DNA of 5,316 nucleotides from UBA5905 sp964609975 (GCA_964609975.1 CAZSTR010000047.1:1-5316), one strand, 5' to 3'; counted from the stretch's first letter, positions 1 through 5,316 are shown. Notes: generated from the letters alone by a model not told the origin. Numbers and translations are program-made.

Positions 1-7
1 CTTTGCT

Positions 8-36
8 ATAATACCACGCTTTCCCTCGTTTGTCAA
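8..36 (-). promoter_or_regulatory. Sigma-A promoter for a gene left of the window
   Basis: Read on the minus strand, a perfect -35 TTGACA (31-36) is followed after exactly 17 bases by TATTAT (8-13), five of six matches to the -10 consensus. A TGG just upstream of the -10 (14-16) gives an extended -10. Several A-tracts lie immediately upstream of the -35, as in UP elements. Transcription would start within the first bases of the window and run out to the left, so the gene it serves is not visible. Confidence 0.75.
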
Positions 37-41
37 CCCCC

Positions 42-118
42 TTTTTTCGTTTTTTTCAGTTTTTTCGCTTTTTTCTTGCTTTTCTCCCTTTTCTCCCTTT
101 TCTCCCTTTTCTCCCTTT
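42..118. repeat. Regularly spaced T-tracts with a 9-bp tandem repeat
   Basis: Eight runs of four to seven T start at 42, 50, 60, 69, 80, 89, 98 and 107, spaced 8 to 11 bases apart. The right half is an exact tandem repeat of TTTTCTCCC: four copies at 80-115, then a partial copy. On the minus strand this is an A-tract and purine-rich stretch directly upstream of the outward promoter at 8-36. Such spacing could bend DNA or act as an extended UP element, but 9 bp is shorter than the helical turn of 10.5, so the curvature is an inference. Open frames here give only low-complexity peptides (REK or FLP repeats) and are not taken as genes. Confidence 0.7.
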
Positions 119-201
119 CCGCCCCCTCAGCCACCGAAAGCCGCCGCCGCAACACGCCACGCGAAACAGCCGACACCCCACCCCAACTACCCTTCACAAC
201 A

Positions 202-239
202 AAATCCCCCGGTGGAGCAAAAGCTCCACCGGGGGATTT
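202..239 (-). terminator. Intrinsic terminator of the PHP-domain gene
   Basis: A perfect 17-bp inverted repeat (202-218 with 223-239) has a four-base loop. The core arms are CCCCCGGTGGAGC and GCTCCACCGGGGG. On the minus strand the loop is TTTT and the stem runs into ATTTTGTTG, a short U-rich tail. It lies 22 bases beyond the stop codon of the minus-strand gene at 262-1266, which fits a Rho-independent terminator. The unusually long and perfect stem could also be a copy of a dispersed palindromic repeat. Confidence 0.8.
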
Positions 240-261
240 ACCTTTCACTTATGCGCCCTGT

Positions 262-1266
262 TTATTTCATCAGCTCATCCACAAAATACGCGTTCGTGTT
301 CGCGTGCTTTCCGTCGAAGCCGGTGACCGTCAGCCGCACATATTCGTCCGTATCCTGCACATCGAACGCAGCCTCGGTCACACCCTTTTCTCCTTCGGCG
401 AGGCGCAGCTCCGCCCGACGCACGCCGGTGTTCAGTCGCACACTGGCCGCCGGCGAACATTCGATATGTATTTTCCCATCCTCATAGAACAGGCTGTAAA
501 TCTCCGGTCCTTCGGAAGAATAAAACTGTCCGGCCACCAGCGCATCCGTCAGCGCTTCATAGGAAAGCCGCTCTGCCTGGATCATCGTGAAGCCACCAAA
601 GGAATCGTTTCCATGGTTATGGTTGTCGTCGGTCGCCGTGCAGAAAATCCGATTGCCGGCGCGCAGCATATCGTCATATTCCCGCTCATTATAGTCCGGA
701 TAGCCCCCTGCAACACAGCCATAGTTGACCATTTCCATGGCGTTCATTCCGCGATAGGCGGTATAATCCGCATAATCCTCCAACGACCAGACCGGATGGT
801 TGTAGGTCACGAAAAATCCGTTTTCCCGTCCCGCGGCAATCATCTCGTTGATACATTCAGGAGTATAATGCCGCTCAAAATCCGGCTTCGTTTCATCGAA
901 GCGCAGCCGGTCCCGATATTTCGGCGCATTTCCAAACAAATACTTCTCCCGATGATAGCACACCTGGGTGAGATTGCCCGGCGCCAACGCCACATAGCAC
1001 AGGTGACAGGTTTTGGCGCGGAGAAACTCCACCCCCTCCTGAGTGATGTCCATTTCATAGCCATTGAGCGCAACAAACCGGTCGTCGGTCAAATCGCTGT
1101 GGTCCACCAGCACATTATGGTCGGTGAAGGCGATCGCCGAATAGCCCTGCGCCATATACATCGCCTTCAGCTCCTCCGGCGTTTTCGTTCCATCAGAAAC
1201 AACCGAATGGCAATGCAAATTCGCTTTGAACCAACCGAGATTTTTGTCCAGCAACAGTTTTTTCAT
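262..1266 (-). CDS. PHP-domain metal-dependent phosphoesterase
   Basis: This 334-residue protein has no signal peptide or membrane segment, so it is probably a soluble cytoplasmic hydrolase. The N-terminal two thirds is a PHP domain, a TIM-barrel-like fold binding two or three metals. Visible ligand motifs are NLHCHS (H18, H20), D25 in SDGT, TDH (D49, H50), E71 in NGYE, H88, NHP (H157), and DDNH (D213/D214, H216) near the end of the domain. Residues from about 230 to 334 form a beta-rich C-terminal domain seen in some Firmicutes PHP proteins. The substrate cannot be told from sequence. The set of motifs is that of the COG0613-like phosphoesterases and differs from the HisK-type protein encoded upstream, so it is not a recent duplicate. 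The start is supported by a GGAGGTG ribosome binding site (1273-1279) and by the family's usual N-terminus just before the first HxH. It has its own promoter (1352-1380) and terminator (202-239). Confidence 0.88.
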   Translation of the reverse strand: MKKLLLDKNLGWFKANLHCHSVVSDGTKTPEELKAMYMAQGYSAIAFTDHNVLVDHSDLTDDRFVALNGYEMDITQEGVEFLRAKTCHLCYVALAPGNLTQVCYHREKYLFGNAPKYRDRLRFDETKPDFERHYTPECINEMIAAGRENGFFVTYNHPVWSLEDYADYTAYRGMNAMEMVNYGCVAGGYPDYNEREYDDMLRAGNRIFCTATDDNHNHGNDSFGGFTMIQAERLSYEALTDALVAGQFYSSEGPEIYSLFYEDGKIHIECSPAASVRLNTGVRRAELRLAEGEKGVTEAAFDVQDTDEYVRLTVTGFDGKHANTNAYFVDELMK

Positions 1267-1351
1267 TGTTTACACCTCCAAAATATACAGCGCACAAAGC
1301 GCTTTTTCTCATTTTCTGCGATGCTTTCACGCTTGAGCTTCTATCTTCTAC

Positions 1352-1380
1352 ATTATGAGGGGCACACTTTTATTTGTCAA
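1352..1380 (-). promoter_or_regulatory. Sigma-A promoter of the PHP-domain gene
   Basis: On the minus strand a perfect -35 TTGACA (1375-1380) and a -10 CATAAT (1352-1357) are separated by 17 bases. It lies 9 bases past the eutH stop codon. The expected start near 1345 leaves an untranslated leader of about 80 bases. The leader contains a small hairpin, AGCGC-TTTGT-GCGCT (1289-1303), shortly before the ribosome binding site. The hairpin is too small to call a riboswitch. No strong terminator separates eutH from this promoter, so read-through from the operon may add to expression. Confidence 0.8.
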
Positions 1381-1389
1381 CACCGTTTT

Positions 1390-2493
1390 TCAGCCCTTCA
1401 AAGCCTTCGCCGGGGAAGGCGGCGTTTTCCGGCTTCGGTTATACAGCGCCAGCGCAAGAAGCAGACCGCAAACGCCCGCAACAAGCTTTCCCACAATCAT
1501 CGGCAAGACATACTCTCCGTTATAGGCGAGGGTCAGGGCCAAATGCCCGCCAAAGGTGAAGGCCGCTGACACCGCAAAGGCGCTGTTCAGCACCGTGCCT
1601 TTTTCATCCATCTCCTCCATAACGCTGAAGGTGGATGCGTTGGTCACCAGCGTGCCCAAAAAAGCCGAAGCAGACACCGTGTTGATGTCCAGAAGCGCGC
1701 CCAGCTTGCCAAGGGGCTTGCGCAATAGCTTCGACACCACAAACATCAGCGGCAGCGTGCCGGACAGAGTCACACAGGCATTCACGCAGATGAACGCCGC
1801 ATTCTCCAGCGTGTCGAACTGTGGATGAACCGGGGTTTTTGTCAAGAAGGTGAACACCGCACACATAAGCCCCACAAGCGCAACCGCCTTCATGAAAAAT
1901 CCGAAAACCTCAAAGCACTTGATGCAAGCCTTCGGCAGAAAAACCAGAGCAACCCCCACCAGCGCCGCAAAAAGAATCAGCGGCAACAGATTCTGCAACA
2001 GCACCACCGGGCCGATGCCACAGCAAAGTCCCGCCACAAAGCACCCAATCGGCACCGTCACAATACCACAAAGCAAGCCGAACAGCAGGGAGCTATATTG
2101 CGCCTTTTTCACGATGCTCAGAGAAAAGGGAACGGTGAAGGAAATGACACAGCCCATCATTGAGGAGGTCACATACGCGTGAAAGGCGCCGATTTCCTCG
2201 TTTTTACAAACAGTCTGAGCGAGCTGCATCCCGCCCATATCGTTCGCGAAAACGGCGGCGGGAACCACCGCCGGGTCGATGCCGAACATCTCATAGAATT
2301 TTTCGAAGGCCGGCATCATCCAGGCGCCCACCGCCGGCGCTATGACAATCATACCCAGCATCGACAGCGCCATCGTGCCGAACAGCAAAAAGCCCTTTTC
2401 AAATTCCTTTCCCAGGCCAAGTGGGTTCCCAAAAAGCCAATCCACAGCGCCAAAAACGGAGAAAACCAAAATCGCCACCGTTATTCCATTCAT
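1390..2493 (-). CDS. eutH: EutH-family ethanolamine transporter-like membrane protein
   Basis: The product is a 367-residue, very hydrophobic protein with about ten predicted membrane spans and a short basic C-terminal tail. It matches the EutH family, inner-membrane proteins thought to carry ethanolamine into the cell. Recognisable family stretches are the N-terminal EKGFLLFGTMALSMLGM region, ANDMGGMQLA, the IVTVPIGC segment, and near the C-terminus AFAVSAAFTFGGH followed by PMIVGKLVAGV. In the Salmonella protein, recalled from memory, the stretch before the last span reads ALGDH rather than TFGGH, a change at an otherwise conserved acidic position. The chosen ATG (2491-2493) is preceded by GGGAGG (2501-2506) and overlaps the upstream hisK stop by four bases (ATGA), so translation is probably coupled. 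A longer frame starting at 2532 lies inside hisK and is not preferred. No ammonia-lyase, shell or other eut gene is in the window, so the true substrate is uncertain. Confidence 0.87.
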   Translation of the reverse strand: MNGITVAILVFSVFGAVDWLFGNPLGLGKEFEKGFLLFGTMALSMLGMIVIAPAVGAWMMPAFEKFYEMFGIDPAVVPAAVFANDMGGMQLAQTVCKNEEIGAFHAYVTSSMMGCVISFTVPFSLSIVKKAQYSSLLFGLLCGIVTVPIGCFVAGLCCGIGPVVLLQNLLPLILFAALVGVALVFLPKACIKCFEVFGFFMKAVALVGLMCAVFTFLTKTPVHPQFDTLENAAFICVNACVTLSGTLPLMFVVSKLLRKPLGKLGALLDINTVSASAFLGTLVTNASTFSVMEEMDEKGTVLNSAFAVSAAFTFGGHLALTLAYNGEYVLPMIVGKLVAGVCGLLLALALYNRSRKTPPSPAKALKG

Positions 2494-3305
2494 AACGCAA
2501 CCTCCCGAAATCCATCGACGGTGAGAATCCATTTCGTTTCAAAGCCCGCGGCGGAAATCATTTCCTCCGCCTGACGAAAGCCGCAATCAACAAAACGCCG
2601 GTCGTGGCAATCCGATGTGAGCACGCACCCGAAGCCCAGCCGCCGGAATTCCTTCAAAAATTCCATCTGCGGATAGGGAATCGTGCGATAGCCGCGGGCG
2701 ATGGCGCCGGTGTTCACCTCGAAAAGAGGAATTTTCCCTTTCAGGGAATGGATGGCCGCAAGACCCAAATCCAGATACGCTTTGGCAGATGGGTCGAAAA
2801 ATCCGCCCGCCTCGTTGTTTTTGGCCACAAGGTCGAAATGGCCGAGGATGTCCACACGCTTTTCGGGCAGACGCGCCACCGTTTCATAATACTTCTCGAC
2901 AAAAGCCAGCCCGTCTCCACTGAAATTCGCATCGATATATTCGCGGGTCTCCTGCAAGCCCCGGTCGAAGCCCAAAATCGAGCCATTTATATCCAGATAA
3001 TGCACCGAGCCGATGACATAATCGAAGTCGGCCGTATCCACATCGGAATAAAACTCCAGCTCCATCCCGCAAAAAACATCCATTTTTCCCGCATAGCGGG
3101 CTTTTAGGGCGTGAATTTCCCTTTTATAGTCCTCCGCCCGCTCCGGCGTCATTTGATACGGATAAGAGGAAAAAGGCATATAGGAATGCTCCGAAAAGCC
3201 GATGGAACCGAAGCCTCGCAGGAGGGCTTCGCCGAGCATTTCCTCCGGCGTGTCTCGCCCATCAGCATAGGTGGAATGAATGTGCAAGTTCTGCTTATAG
3301 CCCAT
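2490..3305 (-). CDS. hisK: Histidinol-phosphatase, PHP family (HisK/HisJ type)
   Basis: This 271-residue soluble protein belongs to the PHP-type histidinol-phosphatases, which remove phosphate from L-histidinol phosphate in the next-to-last part of histidine synthesis. Metal-ligand motifs run in the usual order: NLHIHS (H8, H10), YADG (D15), SEHS (E39, H40), GMELEF (E82), GSVHY (H102), GHFDL (H156), EVNTG and TSDCH (D232, H234). All expected ligands are present and the length is normal for the family. The ATG at 3303-3305 was chosen over an upstream one at 3356 because it has a GAGGA ribosome binding site (3312-3316) and places the first HxH motif at the usual position. The longer version would also begin upstream of the predicted transcription start. 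It is the first gene of a unit with eutH, overlapping it by ATGA. No other his gene is nearby, so it may act on another phosphoester; the specificity is inferred from the family only. Confidence 0.87.
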   Translation of the reverse strand: MGYKQNLHIHSTYADGRDTPEEMLGEALLRGFGSIGFSEHSYMPFSSYPYQMTPERAEDYKREIHALKARYAGKMDVFCGMELEFYSDVDTADFDYVIGSVHYLDINGSILGFDRGLQETREYIDANFSGDGLAFVEKYYETVARLPEKRVDILGHFDLVAKNNEAGGFFDPSAKAYLDLGLAAIHSLKGKIPLFEVNTGAIARGYRTIPYPQMEFLKEFRRLGFGCVLTSDCHDRRFVDCGFRQAEEMISAAGFETKWILTVDGFREVAL

Positions 3306-3346
3306 GATATTTCCTCGCCGCCCCACGATTTCAAATGTACGGGACA

Positions 3347-3375
3347 AGCATAGCACAAACCACTCGCTTTTTCAA
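3347..3375 (-). promoter_or_regulatory. Sigma-A promoter of the hisK-eutH operon
   Basis: On the minus strand TTGAAA (3370-3375) is followed after 17 bases by TATGCT (3347-3352). The -10 matches only four of six positions but is preceded by TGC, an extended -10 motif. The expected start near 3340 gives a leader of about 35 bases before the hisK ATG. That is too short for a riboswitch or a T-box. Confidence 0.65.
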
Positions 3376-3429
3376 CAGAAAATACATATTTCTTACGCCA
3401 ACGAAAAAACGCCGGGCGTGGCACGAAAG

Positions 3430-3479
3430 GAAAGCGAAGGGGTTAGATTTCCCAACCTCTCTCGCTTTCTCTCCTTTTT
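3430..3479 (+). terminator. Long imperfect hairpin followed by a T-run, terminator-like
   Basis: The left arm 3430-3444 (GAAAGCGAAGGGGTT) pairs with the right arm 3454-3469 apart from one bulge and one G-T pair, across a nine-base loop. Further partial pairing extends the base of the stem (AAAGG with CCTTT). On the plus strand it is followed by CTCTCCTTTTT, so it would terminate plus-strand transcripts, yet no plus-strand gene lies upstream. On the minus strand it sits between the broken TerB-like gene and the hisK promoter. There it has no U-run directly after the stem, but a T6 run follows at 3401-3406. It could be a leftover terminator or a dispersed palindromic repeat. Confidence 0.45.
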
Positions 3480-3508
3480 ACGGCTTTTCTGTTTTATCCA
3501 ATTATGAG

Positions 3509-3955
3509 CTATGACAGCCTTTTCACGGCCAATTTCCCCTCGAACACGAAGGCTCATCCCGCACAAAGGCAGCAAAGACAGCACTTCCCCCTTCCGGAAA
3601 TTTTCCCGTCGATGGCGGTGACGCACAGACACAGGGTAATCACATCGTTGCACAGCTCCTCGTCCAGAACGCCGAGGATTTCCAGCATTCCCTGGAGATA
3701 TTCCTCGATTTTTTCTTTCCGTCCCCAACCACCCTGAAGGAGGTTTTCACCGCGCCAAGGTCAAAATTCTCGCCAAAGGCGCACACAAGGCCGGATAAAT
3801 CAGCAGATATTCTGGCTCGTTGATCTTTCCGTCGGCGGTCACGGAGCCAATCACGAAGCCGGCCAGAACAGCGACCGATTTTTCGGTGAGCAGCCCCCCT
3901 TCTCTGCGGCGGTCAGCTGCTCACACGCGTTACAGAGCTTTTTTAATTCCAGCAT
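3509..3955 (-). pseudogene. Broken TerB-like helical protein gene, multiple frameshifts
   Basis: A good ribosome binding site, AAGGAG (3964-3969), and an ATG at 3953-3955 start a protein beginning MLELKKLCNACEQLTAAEKG, but the frame closes after about 34 residues. Reading on while changing frame recovers one plausible protein of about 150 residues. LLTEKSVAVLAGFV...VTADGKINEPEYLLIYPAL is at 3893-3780, FGENFDLGAVKTSF at 3777-3736, EKIEEYLQGMLEILGVLD...VTAIDGKIS at 3715-3596, and RKGEVLSLL onward from 3596. Shifts are needed near the G6 run (3894-3899), near 3778-3779, at the A6 run (3709-3714) and near 3586-3597. The two DGKI motifs resemble the repeated acidic loops of TerB-type (tellurite-resistance-like) helical domains. 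The family name is a tentative match by pattern. The 3' end is uncertain; a TAG at 3509-3511 in one frame is taken. Sequencing error could explain one shift, hardly four when the neighbours are intact. Confidence 0.65.
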
Positions 3956-3983
3956 AAAAAACACTCCTTTTTTCTCAAAGAGG

Positions 3984-4172
3984 GAGATCGTATCGACGAG
4001 CGGTACCGCAACAACGACCTTTACAGCAAATGCAAAGGTGGTTAATACCAATTCACCTCAAACCGGCGATAACAGCCACATGGCCCTGTGGTTTGCAGTG
4101 CTCCTTGTCAGTGGCGGTGCACTCATCGGCATAGTAGCTTACGGCAAAAAGAGAAAATGTTCCGCAAAGTAA
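3984..4172 (+). pseudogene. C-terminal remnant of a sortase-anchored surface protein
   Basis: An open plus-strand frame without a usable start codon ends at TAA (4170-4172) and shows the full layout of a Gram-positive cell-wall sorting signal. There is a Thr-rich linker (TSGTATTTFTANAK), the sortase motif NSPQTGD (SPQTG at 4053-4067), a membrane segment (MALWFAVLLVSGGALIGIVA) and a basic tail, KKRKCSAK. In intact proteins sortase cleaves between T and G and links the protein to peptidoglycan. Here the large extracellular part is missing. The frame runs back without a stop into the oppositely oriented TerB-like remnant, where it no longer makes sense, so the break lies around 3956-3990. It is therefore a gene fragment left by deletion or rearrangement, and is probably not expressed. 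The SPQTG form departs from LPXTG at the first position. Confidence 0.72.
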
Positions 4173-4222
4173 CCGGCACCGACAGAATTTTGTGGAAACG
4201 GCGTCCAATTGCGTAAAACCAC

Positions 4223-4251
4223 TTGAAATTTGGCGAAGAAACGCGTATAAT
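4223..4251 (+). promoter_or_regulatory. Sigma-A promoter of the GMP synthase gene
   Basis: TTGAAA (4223-4228) and a perfect TATAAT (4246-4251) are separated by 17 bases. The expected start near 4258 gives a leader of about 38 bases, with no room for a purine riboswitch. The -10 sits inside a perfect inverted repeat, GCGTAT-A-ATACGC (4243-4255), which could be an operator, or simply reflect the near-symmetry of TATAAT. No PurR-box-like sequence was recognised. Confidence 0.82.
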
Positions 4252-4282
4252 ACGCCTGTAAGCCATATCCGACAAAAGAAAC

Positions 4283-4289
4283 AGGAGGG
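4283..4289 (+). promoter_or_regulatory. Strong ribosome binding site of guaA
   Basis: AGGAGGG lies six bases before the ATG at 4296-4298. This fixes the start at MCNVRPET rather than at the internal ATG nine codons later (4320), which has no such site. Confidence 0.85.
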
Positions 4290-4295
4290 TTTTTT

Positions 4296-5273
4296 ATGTG
4301 CAATGTTCGACCCGAAACAATGGCCCGCATCACCACCCGCAAATTGGCGGATGCTTTTATCGAGGAGCAGGTGAGCGCGATTCGCGCGCAGGTGGGCGAC
4401 AAAAAGGTGCTGCTGGCCCTATCCGGTGGCGTAGATTCCTCGGTGGTTGCGGCGCTGCTGATTAAAGCCATCGGGAAACAGCTGTATTGTGTTCATGTGA
4501 ACCACGGCCTCATGCGCAAGGGCGAAAGCGAGCAGGTGATTGAGGTTTTCCGCAATCAGATGGACGCGAATTTGATTTATGTGGATGCCACGGACCGCTT
4601 TTTGGATTTACTGGCGGGCGTGAGCGAACCGGAAAAGAAGCGGAAGATCATCGGCGGCGAATTTATCAAGGTTTTCGACGAGGAGTCGGCAAAGCTGGAG
4701 GGGATTTCCTTCCTGGCGCAGGGCACGATTTATCCGGACATTCTGGAGTCGAAGGGTGTCAAGGCACACCACAATGTGGGCGGACTTCCGGAGGATATGA
4801 AAATGGAGCTGGTTGAGCCGGTGAAGCTCCTGTATAAGGACGAGGTGCGCGTGGTGGGCGAGGCGTTGGGCCTGCCCCATGGCATGGTTTATCGTCAGCC
4901 GTTCCCCGGCCCTGGACTGGGTGTGCGCTGCCTGGGCGCCATCACCCGCGACCGTTTGCACGCTCTGCGGGAGGCGGACGCTATCCTGCGGGAGGAGTTC
5001 GACAAAAACGGATTGGCCGGCAAGGTGTGGCAGTATTTCATCGCTGTTCCTGATTTCAAGAGTGTTGGTGTGCGGGACGGAAAGCGCTATGAGGGCTGGC
5101 CGGCCATCATCCGCGCGGTGAACACCACCGACGCCATGACCGCCACCATCGAGGAGATTCCGTATGCGCTTCTCCATCACATCACCGACCGCATCACCAA
5201 TGAGGTGGACGGTATCAACCGCGTGGTGCTGGACCTCACCCCGAAGCCGATCGGAACAATCGAGTGGGAATAA
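4296..5273 (+). CDS. guaA: GMP synthase, ATP-pyrophosphatase subunit without glutaminase domain
   Basis: The 325-residue product is the synthetase half of GMP synthase. It adenylates XMP with ATP and exchanges the AMP for ammonia to make GMP, the last step of guanine nucleotide synthesis. The PP-loop SGGVDSS (residues 43-49) binds ATP. Further family motifs are VHVNHGLMRKGE (66-77), AQGTIYPD (141-148), HHNVGGLP (158-165) and RQPFPGPGLGVR (200-211). The C-terminal dimerization domain ends in KPIGTIEWE, as in typical GuaA. Bacterial GuaA usually has about 510 to 525 residues, with an N-terminal glutamine amidotransferase domain of about 190 residues. That domain is absent here: the leader upstream is non-coding and carries a good promoter and ribosome binding site, so this is a natural short form and not a truncated gene. 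The layout is like the separate archaeal PPase subunit. A separate glutaminase subunit elsewhere, or free ammonia, must provide nitrogen. Confidence 0.93.
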   Translation: MCNVRPETMARITTRKLADAFIEEQVSAIRAQVGDKKVLLALSGGVDSSVVAALLIKAIGKQLYCVHVNHGLMRKGESEQVIEVFRNQMDANLIYVDATDRFLDLLAGVSEPEKKRKIIGGEFIKVFDEESAKLEGISFLAQGTIYPDILESKGVKAHHNVGGLPEDMKMELVEPVKLLYKDEVRVVGEALGLPHGMVYRQPFPGPGLGVRCLGAITRDRLHALREADAILREEFDKNGLAGKVWQYFIAVPDFKSVGVRDGKRYEGWPAIIRAVNTTDAMTATIEEIPYALLHHITDRITNEVDGINRVVLDLTPKPIGTIEWE

Positions 5274-5284
5274 TTTTGCGGTCA

Positions 5285-5313
5285 CTAAAAACCCAGTATT
5301 TATGCGGGTTTAG
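5285..5313 (+). repeat. Imperfect inverted repeat after guaA, possible terminator or recombination site
   Basis: AAACCC (5289-5294) pairs with GGGTTT (5306-5311) across an 11-base spacer. The flanks CTAAA and TTTAG can extend the arms to 5285 and 5313 with a two-base bulge. It begins 12 bases after the guaA stop. No T-run follows before the window ends, so it makes a weak terminator. The symmetric arms with an asymmetric spacer would also fit a core site of a tyrosine recombinase, which cannot be decided from one copy. Confidence 0.35.
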
Positions 5314-5316
5314 GCG

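Noticed and set aside
80..118. CRISPR-like array
   Set aside because: The 9-bp units are directly adjacent with no spacers; this is a simple tandem repeat.
33..248. Minus-strand open frame of 71 residues with REK repeats and a Lys-rich end
   Set aside because: It begins inside the terminator hairpin, has no ribosome binding site, and consists of low-complexity translation of the T-tract repeat.
1267..1351. Riboswitch in the leader of the PHP-domain gene
   Set aside because: The leader of about 80 bases has only a 5-bp hairpin and no motif of a known riboswitch class.
1403..1420. GCCTTC/GAAGGC hairpin in the last codons of eutH as a terminator
   Set aside because: The stem has only six base pairs, lies in coding sequence and is followed by TTTG only. 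This is not enough to claim termination before the PHP gene.
76..1569. Plus-strand open frame of 497 residues
   Set aside because: It is the antisense of the PHP gene and the eutH 3' end, a by-product of GC-rich codon use, with no recognisable motif.
3851..4051. Minus-strand open frame of 66 residues extending the TerB-like start upstream
   Set aside because: The part before the ATG at 3955 is antisense to the sorting-signal remnant. The ribosome binding site at 3964-3969 supports the later start.
4608..5285. Minus-strand open frame of 225 residues opposite guaA
   Set aside because: It is fully antisense to a well-conserved gene, has no ribosome binding site and resembles no known family.

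Overview
The window reads as chromosomal DNA of a moderately GC-rich member of the Clostridia, most likely a gut Oscillospiraceae/Ruminococcaceae-type organism. This is inferred from four things: Gram-positive style ribosome binding sites (GGAGG), near-consensus sigma-A promoters, a fragment of an LPXTG-type cell-wall sorting signal, and an EutH-family membrane protein next to PHP-family phosphatases. No species can be named from the sequence alone.

Left part (1-3375), all on the minus strand. Read in the direction of transcription, a promoter at 3347-3375 drives a HisK-type histidinol-phosphatase gene (2490-3305). This overlaps by four bases (ATGA) with a gene for an EutH-type membrane transporter (1390-2493). 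A second, stronger promoter just beyond the eutH stop (1352-1380) drives a second, unrelated PHP-domain protein (262-1266). That gene ends at a 17-bp intrinsic terminator hairpin (202-239). Beyond it lie a pyrimidine-rich stretch of regularly spaced T-tracts containing a 9-bp tandem repeat (42-118) and another consensus promoter (8-36). That promoter points out of the window to the left, so another minus-strand gene starts there.

Middle part (3306-4295) has no intact gene. It holds a long imperfect hairpin (3430-3479), a minus-strand TerB-like gene broken by at least four frameshifts (about 3509-3955), and, head to head with it, a plus-strand leftover of a surface protein. This leftover is only the C-terminal sorting signal SPQTG, a membrane segment and a basic tail (about 3984-4172). 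The stretch looks like a decay or rearrangement scar between two divergent healthy transcription units.

Right part (4223-5316), plus strand. A TTGAAA-17-TATAAT promoter and a strong ribosome binding site lead into a 325-residue GMP synthase that contains only the ATP-pyrophosphatase and dimerization domains. The usual N-terminal glutaminase domain is missing, so the cell must supply ammonia from a separate subunit or directly. A short inverted repeat follows the gene at the window edge.

No CRISPR array, tRNA, rRNA or complete mobile element was seen. Nothing here is clearly a new system. The least ordinary points are the translationally coupled hisK-eutH pair without other eut genes, the two-subunit type of GMP synthase, and the gene graveyard between them.
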